Below, piece after piece: positions 1 through 9,158 of a DNA stretch of 64,000 bases. Numbering within the stretch: the first letter of the stretch is position 1; every line of letters starts with the position of its first letter. A model generated the notes under the pieces. The model was not told the DNA's origin and did not search any database. It worked only from the letters and a program-made list of their open reading frames with translations. The translations under genes and the position numbers were made by a program. Source of the DNA: JACCTU01 sp963737405 (GTDB lineage: Bacteria; Actinomycetota; Thermoleophilia; Gaiellales; Gaiellaceae); contig CAVTSL010000009.1 of NCBI GenBank assembly GCA_963737405.1, forward strand, positions 124,001 to 188,000, in the 5' to 3' direction.

Positions 1-284
1 GGGCCCGCACGCGGGTCGATCCCGTCGCGGAGGCGAACGACGAGCCCTCCGGGGACGCGGGGCCGCCCGAGCGCGCCGAGCAGAGCTGGACGACATGGCG
101 CGTGCACCGTGCGATGGAGGAGCTGCCCGAGACCGAGCGCGTCGTGCTCGAGCTCGCGTACTGGCGCGGGCTGTCGCAGAGCGAGATCGCGACGAGCCTC
201 CGCATCCCGCTCGGCACCGTCAAGACGCGCACGCGCAGCGGGCTCCACCGGCTTGCGGACCTCCTCGAAGGCGAGTTCAGGTGA
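1..284 (+). CDS. ECF RNA polymerase sigma factor, C-terminal part (5' end outside window)
   Basis: The reading frame is open from the left edge and ends at the TGA at 282-284. About 93 residues are visible. They hold a clear sigma region 4: LPETERVVLELAYWRGLSQ, then SEIATSLRIPLGTVKTRTRS, the helix-turn-helix that contacts the -35 element. Region 2 must lie upstream of the window. Its stop overlaps the GTG of the next gene by four bases (GTGA), the usual coupling of an ECF sigma factor with its anti-sigma factor. The family call is firm; the stimulus cannot be read from this fragment. Confidence 0.85.
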   Translation, partial: ARTRVDPVAEANDEPSGDAGPPERAEQSWTTWRVHRAMEELPETERVVLELAYWRGLSQSEIATSLRIPLGTVKTRTRSGLHRLADLLEGEFR

Positions 285-865
285 AAGCGCCGGACTTCGA
301 CGAGCTGGTCGGCGACGTCCCCGCCGACGAACGGGAGCGGCTCCGCCGTGCGCACGACCTCCTGGTCTCTGCCGGCCCGCCGCCGGAGCTCCCCGAGGGG
401 ATGGCCTCGCCGCCGGTTCGCGGGTTTCCCCGCCGGCGCGTCGCCGCGCTGCTGATCGCGGCGGCGATCGGCGTGACCGCGTTCGCGGCCGGTTGGCTGC
501 TGCGCGGCGGCGACGACTTCGACGTCCGCGCCGCCGTCCCGATGCGGGCGACCGCGAATGCACCCGGTGCCGCGGGGCTGATCGAGCTCGGCTACGGCGA
601 CGACGACGGCAACTGGCCGATGGTCGTCAAGGTCGAAGGGCTCCGCCCTCTGCCGAAGGGCGGCTACTACGAGCTGCTGCTGACGATCAAGGGCAAGCCG
701 GTCGCGGTCTGCGGCTCGTTCAAGGTGAAGCCGGAGGGACAGACCGAAGTGCGACTCGGCGCCTCGTACGACCTGCGCAGGTTCGACGGCTGGGTCGTGC
801 GGCCGTACATGCACGGCCGCGACAAGTTCAACCGGACGATCGTGCTCCGGACGTCGCGAACGTAG
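281..865 (+). CDS. Membrane anti-sigma factor (RskA-like)
   Basis: GTG start overlapping the sigma stop, about 194 residues. Residues 1-40 form a short cytoplasmic segment (DELVGDVPADERERLRRAHD) like the sigma-binding part of anti-sigma factors. One membrane helix follows at about 50-70 (VAALLIAAAIGVTAFAAGWLL). The outer part, about 85-194, is a beta-rich domain with GYYELLLTIKGKPVAVCGSF, resembling anti-sigma-K (RskA) sensor domains. I infer that it holds the preceding sigma factor inactive at the membrane. There is no classical zinc HxxxCxxC motif, so the anti-sigma role rests on layout and topology. Its end overlaps the convergent gene at 828-1748 by 38 bases. Confidence 0.7.
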   Translation: MKAPDFDELVGDVPADERERLRRAHDLLVSAGPPPELPEGMASPPVRGFPRRRVAALLIAAAIGVTAFAAGWLLRGGDDFDVRAAVPMRATANAPGAAGLIELGYGDDDGNWPMVVKVEGLRPLPKGGYYELLLTIKGKPVAVCGSFKVKPEGQTEVRLGASYDLRRFDGWVVRPYMHGRDKFNRTIVLRTSRT

Positions 866-1748
866 CCGCGTCGCTCGCGCCGAAGACGAGCGTCCGCGAC
901 GGCCAGCCGGTGAAGCGCGCCCGAAACGACCCGGCGAAGGTGCCGGTGGTCGTCGCCACGCCGCACGAGCCGACGACGCTCTCGACGGTGCGGCCGGGTG
1001 TGAACGTGCCGGCGCCGGCGAGCGGGAGGCCGGCGGGCGCCCGCACCATGACCGTCGACCCGGCGAACGCGAGGGGGTCGAGGCCCGTGAGCTCCAGCCG
1101 GTGGTACCACGCGCCGCCGCGCACCGCCTGGCGGAAGCTCACGGCCAGGTAGCCGTCTCCGTCGGGCGATGCGGTCAGACCGTGCAGCCCGCGGAAGGCC
1201 CGGAGCTGCGTCGACGGCGAGCAGACGGTCGGGGGCGCCGAGCAGTCGAGGCCGCCACCGTCGTTGAAGACGATCGTTCCCGCGAGCCGGGAGCGCCGGA
1301 TCGTGCCGAAGAACCGGGTCCCGGTGCGCACGGCGAACCGGCCGCGCAACGTGACCGGCAGCTGCACGAAGCCGCCGCGGCAGCCGAAGCTCTGCGCGAC
1401 CGGTCGCGCGGGGCCGCTCGGTGCGATCGTCATGTGCACCGTGAGGCTCGAGCCGACCTGGCCGGCGACCCGCCACGTCCCTCGCGTGCCGTTGAAGGAG
1501 ACAGTGCTCGTCGAGCGCGCGTTCGCGCGAAGGTCGTGCGACTCGGTCGCCCGACCTGTGCGCCGGAGCGTGACGCCGACGATCTCGCCGCCGGTGAACT
1601 CGTGCGCGGGAACACTCGCGGAGACGTTCCAGCCGCCGCCGAGCGCCGACGGGGAGACGAAGAGCGAGACGTGGTCGACGGCCGCCGCCGACGCGGGCGC
1701 TACCAATGCGCCGACCACTGCTGCCACGGTGAACCACGCGCGTCTCAC
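828..1748 (-). CDS. Secreted hypothetical protein
   Basis: 306 residues. The N-terminus (MRRAWFTVAAVVGALVAPAS followed by AAA) is a typical signal peptide with cleavage near residue 23. The rest is rich in Gly, Ser, Thr and Arg with alternating hydrophobic residues, suggesting a beta-sandwich outside the cell. Two Cys in CSAPPTVC and others near the end could form disulfides. I do not recognise a family. It converges on the anti-sigma gene and their 3' ends overlap. No frameshift is apparent. Confidence 0.6.
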   Translation of the reverse strand: MRRAWFTVAAVVGALVAPASAAAVDHVSLFVSPSALGGGWNVSASVPAHEFTGGEIVGVTLRRTGRATESHDLRANARSTSTVSFNGTRGTWRVAGQVGSSLTVHMTIAPSGPARPVAQSFGCRGGFVQLPVTLRGRFAVRTGTRFFGTIRRSRLAGTIVFNDGGGLDCSAPPTVCSPSTQLRAFRGLHGLTASPDGDGYLAVSFRQAVRGGAWYHRLELTGLDPLAFAGSTVMVRAPAGLPLAGAGTFTPGRTVESVVGSCGVATTTGTFAGSFRARFTGWPSRTLVFGASDAATFATSGARSSG

Positions 1749-1788
1749 AGCCGCTCTCTTCCCTTAGGACGCGGGCCCGAAGCGCCGG

Positions 1789-2496
1789 TTAGGGCGCGGT
1801 GCGGTCGTTCGCGACGAACGCGGCGTGCGTGATCGGCATCCGCTCCGCGAAGAGCCGCTCGACCGCCTCTGCATACCGGCGGATCTCGCGCTGCGCCGCC
1901 TCCGCCGCGCGCAGCGACACGAAGTTCATGAGCGCCCGCGCGTTGACCGTCCAGTAGAACTCGGTGTAGGCGCCGACCGGCAGCACCGCTCGCGCGAGCT
2001 CGCGCGCGACGCCCTGCTCGACGAGCCGCTCGTACGTCGCGTAGGCCGCCTCGTAGATCGCGCTCAGCTCCTCGCGCGTCGTCTCCGCGAGCTCGGGCTC
2101 GACGGGCTCGAACGAATAGGCGCCCGGCTTCCCGACCTGCGTGCGAACGTCGTCGGGCTCCGGCAGATAGAAGTCGTCGGTCGCCCGCGCATAGCGCATC
2201 GAGAACTCGTTGAACGAGCCGACGCGATGCCGGAACCATTCGCGCGCGACGAAGATCGGGCAGCGGACGTGGAAGCGGAACGAGTTGTGCTCGAAGGGCG
2301 TGCCGTGCCGCTCCCGCATCAGGAACCGGATCAGCCCTGCGTCCGCGTCGCCGAGCTCCGTCACCCGGCGGCCGAAGCTCACGCGCGCCGAGTTGACGAC
2401 CGAGAGGTCGTCCGCCATCGCCCCGTCGAGGCGCACGAAGCCGTGATCCAGCACGGGGATGCTGCCGTCGGGCAAGACTTCAGGCATGACCGCCAC
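1789..2496 (-). CDS. thyX: FAD-dependent thymidylate synthase ThyX
   Basis: 235 residues, normal for the family. ThyX makes dTMP from dUMP with methylenetetrahydrofolate, using FAD and NADPH. The signature RHRxxSxNExSxR is complete at about residues 89-101 (RHRVGSFNEFSMR). The FAD/dUMP-binding stretch RHGTPFEHNSFRFHV lies just before it, and the C-terminal half has the expected ELARAVLPVGAYTEFYWTVN block. The start may be the GTG at 2496 or the ATG at 2487, which gives MPEVLPDG. Its 5' end overlaps the start of the divergent DUF72 gene, leaving no separate promoter region. No ThyA is seen; together with tmk and nrdJ in this window it supplies dTTP. Confidence 0.95.
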   Translation of the reverse strand: MAVMPEVLPDGSIPVLDHGFVRLDGAMADDLSVVNSARVSFGRRVTELGDADAGLIRFLMRERHGTPFEHNSFRFHVRCPIFVAREWFRHRVGSFNEFSMRYARATDDFYLPEPDDVRTQVGKPGAYSFEPVEPELAETTREELSAIYEAAYATYERLVEQGVARELARAVLPVGAYTEFYWTVNARALMNFVSLRAAEAAQREIRRYAEAVERLFAERMPITHAAFVANDRTAP

Positions 2497-3140
2497 CTCG
2501 GCGAGGGTAACAAGGGCGTATGTCGGAGCCTCCGGCTTCTCGTACCCGAGCTGGAAGCCCGACTTCTACCCCGCGGACGCGAAGCCCGACGAGTTCCTGC
2601 GCCGCTACGCGGAGCGGCTGCCGTCGGTCGAGCTGAACACGACCGGGTACCGCCTCCCCGCCGAGGGCCACTTCGTCGCGCTGGGCCTCCGAGACGCCGG
2701 ACGGGTTCAAGTTCGCGGTCAAGCTCCCGGCCCGCTTCTCGAGACAGCTCGGCGTCTTCCAGGAGCGGCTCGCGCTCCTCGGCGACCGGCTCGGGCCGAT
2801 CCGCGTCACCGTCGAGCAGGCCGCCGACCCCGGGTTCCTCGCGCTGCTCTTCGGGTCGCTCGACCCGTCGCTCAGGATCGCGCTCGACCTCCGCCACGAG
2901 TCGTGGGAGGGTGTCGACGTGTCGCCGGGCATCCGCGTCGACGACTGGGACGCCGACGCGCCGTTCCGGTACGTCCGCTTCCGCGAGCCGCCGTACTCCG
3001 AGGACGATCTCGCCGGCTTCGCCGAGCGGATGCGGCCGCTGCTCGACGACGGGCTCGACGTCTTCGCATACTTCCGCCACGAGGACGAGCCGACTGCCCC
3101 ACGCTACGCCGAGCGATTGCTCACACTGCTCGAGACATGA
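2486..3140 (+). CDS. DUF72 family protein (one frameshift)
   Basis: The N-terminal part (AYVGASGFSYPSWKPDFYP, then RYAERLPSVELNTTGYRLP) matches the start of DUF72 TIM-barrel proteins (YecE family). The frame breaks at about 2681; from 2682 the next frame carries on with WASETPDGFKFAVKLPARFS, the usual continuation, and runs to the TGA at 3138-3140 with ALDLRHESW and FAYFRHEDEPTAPRYAERL. The whole would be about 218 residues, close to the family length. A single-base indel explains it. The ATG at 2486 is the best start I see. The stop overlaps the next ATG (ATGA). Biochemical function of DUF72 is unknown. Confidence 0.75.
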
Positions 3141-4357
3141 CGACCATGCGCTTCCAGCTCGTGCCGCGGCCGGGCCAGCCCGACTTCCTCGACCTGCCCT
3201 GGGACGACCCGCTCGAGGAGTGGAACATCGAGCGCCTCGCGATCGTCGAGCGCGGGATCAGCCGCCACGTCGTGCGCTTCGTCGAGTACAGCGGGACGTT
3301 CTACGCACTCAAGGAGCTGCCGCACAAGTTCGCGCATCGCGAGTACCACCTGCTGCGCGAGCTCTCCCGCCACGGGCTCCCCGCCGTCGACGCTGTCGGG
3401 ATCGCGCACCGGCCGGCCCTCGAGGACATCCTGATCACGCGCCACCTCGAGTACTCGCTTCCCTATCGCATCCTCCTCGGGCGCCGCCCGCTGCCCGACA
3501 TGCGCGACCGCCTCCGTGACGCCCTGGCGAACATGCTCGTCCGGCTGCACCTCTCGGGGTTCTACTGGGGCGACTGCTCGCTCTCGAACACGCTGTTCCG
3601 CCGCGACGCGCACAAGCTCGCGGCCTACGTCGTCGACGTCGAGACGGGCGAGCTGCACGAGACGCTGAGCGACGGGCAGCGCTCGCTCGACCTCGACCTG
3701 GCGGAGCAGAACATCGCCGGCGAGCTGCTCGACCTCGAGGCGGAGATCGGCGATCTCGGGTTCGAGGACCCGTTCGCGCTCGCGGAGGAGACGAGGGCGG
3801 CCTACGACCGTCTGTGGGAGGAGCTGACCGCCGAGGAGGAGTTCGACGTCGACGAGCGCTCGCGCCTGCAGGACCACCTGAAGCGCCTGAACGAGCGCGG
3901 CTTCGACGTCGAGGAGATCGAGCTCGAGGAGACGGAGCAGGGCTACCGCCTGCGCGTCCGGCCGCAGGTCGTGGAGGCAGGCCACTACCGCCGGCGGCTG
4001 CAGCGGCTCACCGGGCTCGAGGCGCAGGAGAACCAGGCGCGCCGGCTGCTCGAGGACATCGACGCATACCGCGCCACGCTCGAGGCATCGGGGCAGAAGC
4101 CCGTCTCGGATGCCGCGGTCGCGGGCCGCTGGCTGACCGACGTCTTCGAGCCGACCGTGGTGAACGCGATCCCGCAGGACCTCCACGGCCGCCGCGCGGC
4201 GGCGCAGGTCTTCCACGAGCTGCTCGACCACCGCTGGTATCTCTCGGAGCAGGCGGGCCGCGACATCGGGATGGACGAAGCGGTGCAGTCCTACATCGAC
4301 AACGTGCTGCGACCCGCCCCCGAGGAGCGCGTCATCGTCGAGCCGAAGGAGCGCTAG
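3137..4357 (+). CDS. DUF4032 protein with kinase-like N-terminal domain
   Basis: 406 residues, starting at the ATG that overlaps the DUF72 stop by four bases, so the two are probably co-translated. Residues 1-190 have a lipopolysaccharide-kinase-like fold: VEYSGTFYALKELPHK supplies the ATP-contact Lys, and HLSGFYWGDCSLSNTLF followed by AAYVVDVETGE gives the Asp/Asn/Asp catalytic pattern of small-molecule kinases. Residues 230-406 are the helical DUF4032 part. The substrate is not known. The gene is intact and ends ten bases before the convergent M32 peptidase. Confidence 0.75.
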   Translation: MTTMRFQLVPRPGQPDFLDLPWDDPLEEWNIERLAIVERGISRHVVRFVEYSGTFYALKELPHKFAHREYHLLRELSRHGLPAVDAVGIAHRPALEDILITRHLEYSLPYRILLGRRPLPDMRDRLRDALANMLVRLHLSGFYWGDCSLSNTLFRRDAHKLAAYVVDVETGELHETLSDGQRSLDLDLAEQNIAGELLDLEAEIGDLGFEDPFALAEETRAAYDRLWEELTAEEEFDVDERSRLQDHLKRLNERGFDVEEIELEETEQGYRLRVRPQVVEAGHYRRRLQRLTGLEAQENQARRLLEDIDAYRATLEASGQKPVSDAAVAGRWLTDVFEPTVVNAIPQDLHGRRAAAQVFHELLDHRWYLSEQAGRDIGMDEAVQSYIDNVLRPAPEERVIVEPKER

Positions 4358-4366
4358 GAGCGGCTG

Positions 4367-5873
4367 TCAGGCCGGCGTCGCGGCGCCGTGCTTCTCTTTG
4401 AGGTACCGCAGGTACGGCTCGGGGTCGATGCGCGAGCCCGTCGCGCGCTCGAGCGTCTCCTGCGGCAGGAACTTCCGGCCGTGGCGGTGGATGTGCTCGC
4501 CCGAGCCACTCGCGAAGCGGGCCGAACTCGCCGCGCTCGAGCCTGTCGTCGAGATCGGGAATGTCCTCCTTGATCCGCTCCCAGATCTGGACGCTCATCA
4601 CGTTGCCGAGCGAGTAGGTCGGGAAGTACCCGATCGTCCCCGTGCCCCAGTGCATGTCCTGAAGGACGCCGTGCGCGTTGTCGGGCACCTCGACACCGAG
4701 GTAGTCGTTCATCCGCCGGTCCCACTCCTCGGGAAGCGTCTTCAGGTCGACCTTGCCGGCGAGCAGGTCCTGCTCGAGCTCGAAGCGGAGGATGACGTGC
4801 ATGTTGTAGGTCACCTCGTCCGCGGCGATCCGGATCAGCGACGGCTGCACGCGGTTGACCGCGCGGAACCACGTCTCCTCGTCGACGTCGTCGAGGAGCG
4901 GCGCGAAGCGCGACTGGACGCGCGGGTACATGAAGCGCCAGAACGGGCGCGAGCGACCGACGAGGTTCTCCCACATCCGGCTCTGCGACTCGTGGAGGCC
5001 GAGCGAGACGCCGCCGCCGAGGGGCGTGCGGTCGAGCTCGCGGGCGATCTGGTGCTCGTACAGCCCGTGCCCGTACTCGTGCATCGTCGCGAAGAACGAC
5101 TCGAGCCCTGTCGGCTCGTACTTCGTCGTGATCCGGATGTCGTCGATCCCGCCGCCGCTCGCGAACGGGTGGACGGTCGGGTCGAGCCGGAACGCACCTT
5201 CGCGGTGGCCGAAGAGCTCGATGATCTCGCGCGACAGCGCTTCCTGCTGGTCGGCGGGGAACGAGCGGCCGAGCGTGCCGTCGTCCTCGCCGTAGAGCTC
5301 GGCGGCCTCGGCGACGAGCGGGACGAGCTCCTCCTTGAGCCGGTCGAAGACGGCGCGCACGTCGGCGGTCTTCATGCCGCGCTCGTAGTCGTCGAGGAGC
5401 ACGTCGTACGGCTCGTCCGCCTCGGGGAAGAGGTCGACGTAGCGCCGACGCAGCTCGAGATGGTGCTCGAGGAAGGGCCGGAACGCGTCGTAGTCGTTGT
5501 CCGGCTTCGCCTGGCGCCAGGCCATGAAGCCCTCGGTCGCGGCCTTCACCATCTCGGTCCGCAGGTCCGGCGGGATCCGGGCGGTCTTCTCGTAGTCCTT
5601 CCGCGCGACGCGGATCAGCGATGCGTCGTCGGAGTCCGGGTCGAGGGAGTCCTCGTACGGGCGCAGCTCCTCGAGGAGGCGCTCGGTCTCCGGCGAGACG
5701 AAGAGGTCGAAGGAGATCCGGTCGAGGGTCGCCTGCTGCTCGCCGCGGACGCCCGCGCCGGCCGGCGGCATCATCACCTGCATGTCCCATCCGAGCACGC
5801 GGCGCACTCGGCCCAGGTCGGTGACCTGCGCGAGGCGTGTCTTGAGTGTCTCGAAAGCCTCCGGCGCGGCCAC
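4367..5873 (-). CDS. M32 family metallocarboxypeptidase (Taq type, one frameshift)
   Basis: About 500 residues, the family norm. Zinc motif MHEYGHGLYEHQ (HExxH), the downstream glutamate region LHESQSRMWENLVGRSRPFW, and RIAADEVTYNMHVILRFELE are all typical of carboxypeptidase Taq. The enzyme removes C-terminal residues from peptides. Near 4505 an extra G in a GGG run shifts the frame: after LREWLG the next frame supplies EHIHRHGRKFLPQETLERAT and ends with a normal tail at the TGA whose complement is 4367-4369. The start chosen is the GTG at 5873 (VAAPEAFETLKTRLAQV); the frame extends further upstream without recognisable sequence. Confidence 0.85.
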
Positions 5874-5917
5874 GAAGCCGAAGCCTACCCGGCGGCGGCG
5901 AGGTGCGCCTCCAGGAA

Positions 5918-5923
5918 TAGAAT
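5918..5923 (+). promoter_or_regulatory. -10-like TAGAAT before the STAS gene
   Basis: TAGAAT lies 11 bases before the GTG start at 5935. A transcript starting 6-7 bases downstream would have almost no leader. A matching -10 (TAGAAT at 12047) precedes the formate dehydrogenase gene. No clear -35 is seen. Confidence 0.4.
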
Positions 5924-5934
5924 CGCGCTCGGTC

Positions 5935-6306
5935 GTGGGCGACAGAATCGAGGCAGACGGGCTGCGGGCGCCACCCGTGGCCGGCGTCGACCGCCTGGGC
6001 GGCGCGGTCGTGGTTCGCCTGACGGGCGAGCTCGACCTGTACAACGCGCACGAGGTGCGCGACGTCCTCGTCGAGGAGGCGGCGCGCGACCCGGAGCGGG
6101 TCGTGATCGACCTCTCGGCCGTCGACTTCATCGACTCGACGGCGCTCGGCGTTCTGATCGAGGCGCGGACGAAGCTCGCCAACCGGCGCGCGTTCCTGCT
6201 CGCCGCGCCTGCCGTCGAGACGCGGCGCGCGCTCGAGATCTCCGGCCTCGACCGGACCTTCGGGCTGCACGACTCGGTCGAAGCCGCGCTCGGCGCAACC
6301 GTCTAG
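5935..6306 (+). CDS. STAS domain protein (anti-sigma factor antagonist)
   Basis: 123 residues from a GTG. A complete STAS domain is present: VVRLTGELDLYNAHEVRDVL, then VVIDLSAVDFIDSTALGVL, where the second Ser/Thr of DST is the site normally phosphorylated by an anti-sigma kinase such as SpoIIAB or RsbW. The end (ALEISGLDRTFGLHDSVEAA) is also standard. I infer a partner-switching role in sigma-factor control, but no RsbW-like kinase is nearby. Its stop falls inside the left arm of the inverted repeat at 6303-6470. Confidence 0.85.
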   Translation: MGDRIEADGLRAPPVAGVDRLGGAVVVRLTGELDLYNAHEVRDVLVEEAARDPERVVIDLSAVDFIDSTALGVLIEARTKLANRRAFLLAAPAVETRRALEISGLDRTFGLHDSVEAALGATV

Positions 6307-6470
6307 GAGGGGTTGGCGGAACGGGCCTCGTCGCCGGGGTGCGATGGGTGGTGCGAGGCAAGGACGCAGGGAGCGTTCGTATCCGCTGGATACGGGCGCG
6401 ACGAGGACGCCGCATCGCGCCGCCCAGCGCGGCCCGGCGGCACAGCGCCTGTGCCGCCAACCCCTCCTAG
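6303..6470. repeat. 168-bp element bounded by a perfect 17-bp inverted repeat, with internal hairpins
   Basis: The left arm at 6303-6319 (CTAGGAGGGGTTGGCGG) is the exact reverse complement of the right arm at 6454-6470. Inside are a perfect 10-bp-stem hairpin (GGCGGCACAG, loop CGC, CTGTGCCGCC, ending at 6458) and a 7-bp hairpin CGTATCC-GCT-GGATACG near 6378-6395. Each outer arm contains the stop codon of the flanking gene (STAS on the left, membrane protein on the right), so it sits exactly between two convergent genes. It may be a MITE/REP-like element, a double terminator, or both. The sequence CAACCCCTCCT recurs at the right edge of the window. Confidence 0.7.
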
Positions 6471-6940
6471 CCGCGCGAGGCGGTCGACGCGAGCCGCGCG
6501 ACGATCGCGAGCGCGCACGCGGCCGCCAGGATCCCGAGTGCGAGGTCGAGCAGGCGTCCTCCGCCCGCACCCGCCGCGCCGAGCAGCAGCGCCGCCACGC
6601 CGGCCGCCGCGACGACCATGCCGAGCGAGAACGGCCAGACGCGCCGCGCCGGCGGCTCGATCGACGTGTACGCGAGCTCGCCCGTCGCGAGGAACCCGGC
6701 TGCGACGAGCGGCGCCCAGGCGTCGATCGCCCCGGTGTCGAGCAGCGCCCCCGCGTACTCGGCGACGACGAAGCAGAGCGCGAGCTGGAGCAGCGGGCCC
6801 CAGCGCCCCGCGAGACCGACCGCGAGCGAGAGCAGGCCGAGGCACCCGACGAACGCGAGCGGCGCGACGAGCCGATCGGCGACGAGCGCGCCGTGGAGGA
6901 CGACCGCCGCGAGGAAGACGAGCGCGCCGACCCCGGTCAG
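6467..6940 (-). CDS. Small integral membrane protein at end of MoxR/DUF58 operon
   Basis: About 157 residues with five to six hydrophobic segments, starting with VGALVFLAAVVLHGAL and including LGMVVAAAGVAALLLGAA. I do not recognise a family. It follows the DUF58 gene and overlaps it by a few bases. The start is a puzzle: no ATG, GTG or TTG occurs in frame near the expected place, although AGGAGGTGA, a perfect ribosome site, lies just upstream in the end of DUF58. The CTG at 6940 is used here as a provisional start; a small sequence error is the alternative. The stop lies within the 6303-6470 repeat. Confidence 0.55.
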   Translation of the reverse strand: MTGVGALVFLAAVVLHGALVADRLVAPLAFVGCLGLLSLAVGLAGRWGPLLQLALCFVVAEYAGALLDTGAIDAWAPLVAAGFLATGELAYTSIEPPARRVWPFSLGMVVAAAGVAALLLGAAGAGGGRLLDLALGILAAACALAIVARLASTASRG

Positions 6941-8187
6941 CGCGCGCTTCGCGCGTAGCGCCTGAACGACTTCACCTCCTCGAGTGCGACCGCGAGCGAC
7001 GACGCCTCCGACCAGATCGCGACCGGGACGCCCGCGCGCTCGTAGCGCGTGCGCTGCGCCTCGCGCTTGAGGCTCCAGAGCCTGTGCGCGACGCGGTCGC
7101 TCTCGCTCGGCCCGGCCGGAACGTACTCGAGCGGCGAGACCTCGATCACCGCGAGGTCGAACCCGCGCGCGCGGAGGTCGAGCAGGGCGCTGGTCGCACG
7201 CTCGTCGAGCAGCGGCGAGACCGCGAGCACCAGAGCGTGCGGCGGCAGCGTGCGGCGCGGGACGACGTCGAGGTTCCGCCATGCGTAGTTGAGGACGATT
7301 CGGCTGTCGAGCGCCGCGTCGACGATCCGGTAGAGCTGCACGACACCGGTCGCGGGCAGCAGCCAGTTGAGCGTCCCGCCGAAGCTGACGAGCCCGACGC
7401 GATCCTTCTCGCGCAGGTAGCGAGCGGCGAGCGCGGCCGTCGCGCGCACTGCCTGGTCGAGCGTCGAAGCGTCGCCGCGCCGCGCCTCCGCGAACGAGTC
7501 GAGAAACAGGATCACGTCCGAGTTCCGCTCGGGGTGGTAGTCGTTCACCCAGAGCTCCTGACGCCGCGCGCTCGCGCGCCAGTTGACGCGCCGCACGAGG
7601 TCGCCTGCGACGAACGGCCGGAGGTCGGCGAACTCGATCCCGTCGCCCCGCTCGCGCGCGACCTGGTTGCCCGCGAACACCTGCGTGCGAAGCGGCCGCG
7701 CGATCGAGCGCAGGTACTCGGCGTGCGGGTAGACCTTGAGCGGCGTCCGCGCGTCGAGCCGGGTCTCCCAGCGAATGACGCGAAAGCGGTCGTAGCCGCG
7801 CACGTAGACGACGCCCGGCACGTACGCGCCCCAGCGTGCGGCGCGCACGCGCAGGGTCACCACGTCGTCGCCGTCGACCGCGAACGGGTTCGAGCCCTCG
7901 ACGAGCTCGAGGTCCTGCGGCAGCCGGAGGTAGAGCTCGACCGGAGCCGACGCCGCCACGTCGAGGTCGAGCGCGACGGTCTCCCCTTCGATCACGCGCG
8001 CACGATCCGGCGTGAGCGCCACCGAGACCACGGGCCGCCGCTCGACGAGCAGGCCCAGTGCGACCGCGAGCGCGAACGGCGCCCCGACGGCGATCAGCTC
8101 GGGCAGGCGCAGCGCGAGCCCCAGGAAGAGCGCGAGCGCCGCGAAACCGGTGTACCCGGCGAGCTTCGCGGTCGCGCCGCGCGTCAC
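6937..8187 (-). CDS. DUF58 domain protein
   Basis: About 416 residues from a GTG that overlaps the MoxR stop (GTGA). Two hydrophobic helices at the N-terminus (AALALFLGLALRLPELIAVG) anchor it. The DUF58 core follows: EFADLRPFVAGDLVRRVNW, then RASARRQELWVNDYHPERNS, and a von Willebrand A-like part DVILFLDSFAEARRG containing a DxF/S pattern of a metal site. MoxR ATPases and DUF58 proteins are a known pair, thought to act as chaperone and client in assembly of surface or enzyme complexes. Order here is MoxR then DUF58, the common arrangement. Confidence 0.85.
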   Translation of the reverse strand: MTRGATAKLAGYTGFAALALFLGLALRLPELIAVGAPFALAVALGLLVERRPVVSVALTPDRARVIEGETVALDLDVAASAPVELYLRLPQDLELVEGSNPFAVDGDDVVTLRVRAARWGAYVPGVVYVRGYDRFRVIRWETRLDARTPLKVYPHAEYLRSIARPLRTQVFAGNQVARERGDGIEFADLRPFVAGDLVRRVNWRASARRQELWVNDYHPERNSDVILFLDSFAEARRGDASTLDQAVRATAALAARYLREKDRVGLVSFGGTLNWLLPATGVVQLYRIVDAALDSRIVLNYAWRNLDVVPRRTLPPHALVLAVSPLLDERATSALLDLRARGFDLAVIEVSPLEYVPAGPSESDRVAHRLWSLKREAQRTRYERAGVPVAIWSEASSLAVALEEVKSFRRYARSAR

Positions 8188-9158
8188 GTGCGAGCGTCTT
8201 CGGGCGCCGGCGTCGGCACGGAGTCGAGCGCCTGCTCGACGACGTCCTCCGGCCGGACGCGGCGCACCCAGAGCTCCGGCCGCAGCATCAGCCGGTGCGC
8301 GAGCGCGGGCACCGCGACGCCCTTCACGTCCTCCGGCGTGACGAAGTCCCGGCCGAAGAGCGCGGCGCGGCAGCGCGCGAGCTTCAGGAGCGCGAGCGAG
8401 CCGCGCGGGCTCGCGCCCACCTCGACCTGACCGCTCTCGCGCGTCGCGGCGACGAGGTCGACGATGTAGTAGCCGATCGACTCCGAGACGTAGACCTGCT
8501 CGATCGCGCGCTGCATCGAGACGAGCGTCTCGCGGTCGACGACCCGGTCGAGCCGCACGTCGTCCTCCGCCCGCTCGATCCGGCGCTCGAGCAGCTGCCA
8601 CTCCTCCTCGCGCTCCGGATAGCCGACGCCGAGCCGGATCAGGAAGCGGTCGAGCTGCGCCTCGGGCAGCGGATACGTGCCCTCGTACTCGATCGGGTTC
8701 TGCGTCGCGATCACGAGGAACGGCGGCTCGAGCTGGTGGCTCGTCCGCTCGATCGTGACCTGCCGCTCCTGCATCGCCTCGAGCAGCGCGGCCTGCGTCT
8801 TCGGCGGCGCGCGGTTGATCTCGTCGCCGAGGAGCAGGTTCGCGAAGATCGGCCCCGGCCGGAACTCGAAGTCTCCGGCGCGCTGGTCGTAGATCGCCGA
8901 TCCGGTGACGTCCGACGGCATGAGGTCGGGCGTGAACTGGATGCGCTGGAAGCTCATGTCGCACACCTGCGCGAACGAGCGCGCGATCAGCGTCTTCGCG
9001 AGGCCCGGGTAGTCCTCGAGCAGCACGTGGCCGTCCGCGAGGAACGCGAGGAGGCACGTCTCGAGCGCGGAGCGCTTCCCGACGACCGCCTTCTCGACCT
9101 CGTCGAGGATCCGCTCGGCCTGCTCGCCGACCTGCTCGATCGAGAGCTGCTCGTTCAC
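8184..9158 (-). CDS. MoxR family AAA+ ATPase
   Basis: 324 residues from a GTG overlapping the preceding gene by four bases. Walker A is GHVLLEDYPGLAKTLIA, Walker B is ANLLLGDEINRAPPKTQAAL, and sensor 1 is FLVIATQNPIEYEGTYPLPE. AQLDRFLIRLGVGYP is the arginine-finger region. These are complete, so it is predicted to be an active ATPase. It acts with the DUF58 protein encoded next and probably with the two membrane proteins before it. Confidence 0.92.
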   Translation of the reverse strand: MNEQLSIEQVGEQAERILDEVEKAVVGKRSALETCLLAFLADGHVLLEDYPGLAKTLIARSFAQVCDMSFQRIQFTPDLMPSDVTGSAIYDQRAGDFEFRPGPIFANLLLGDEINRAPPKTQAALLEAMQERQVTIERTSHQLEPPFLVIATQNPIEYEGTYPLPEAQLDRFLIRLGVGYPEREEEWQLLERRIERAEDDVRLDRVVDRETLVSMQRAIEQVYVSESIGYYIVDLVAATRESGQVEVGASPRGSLALLKLARCRAALFGRDFVTPEDVKGVAVPALAHRLMLRPELWVRRVRPEDVVEQALDSVPTPAPEDART

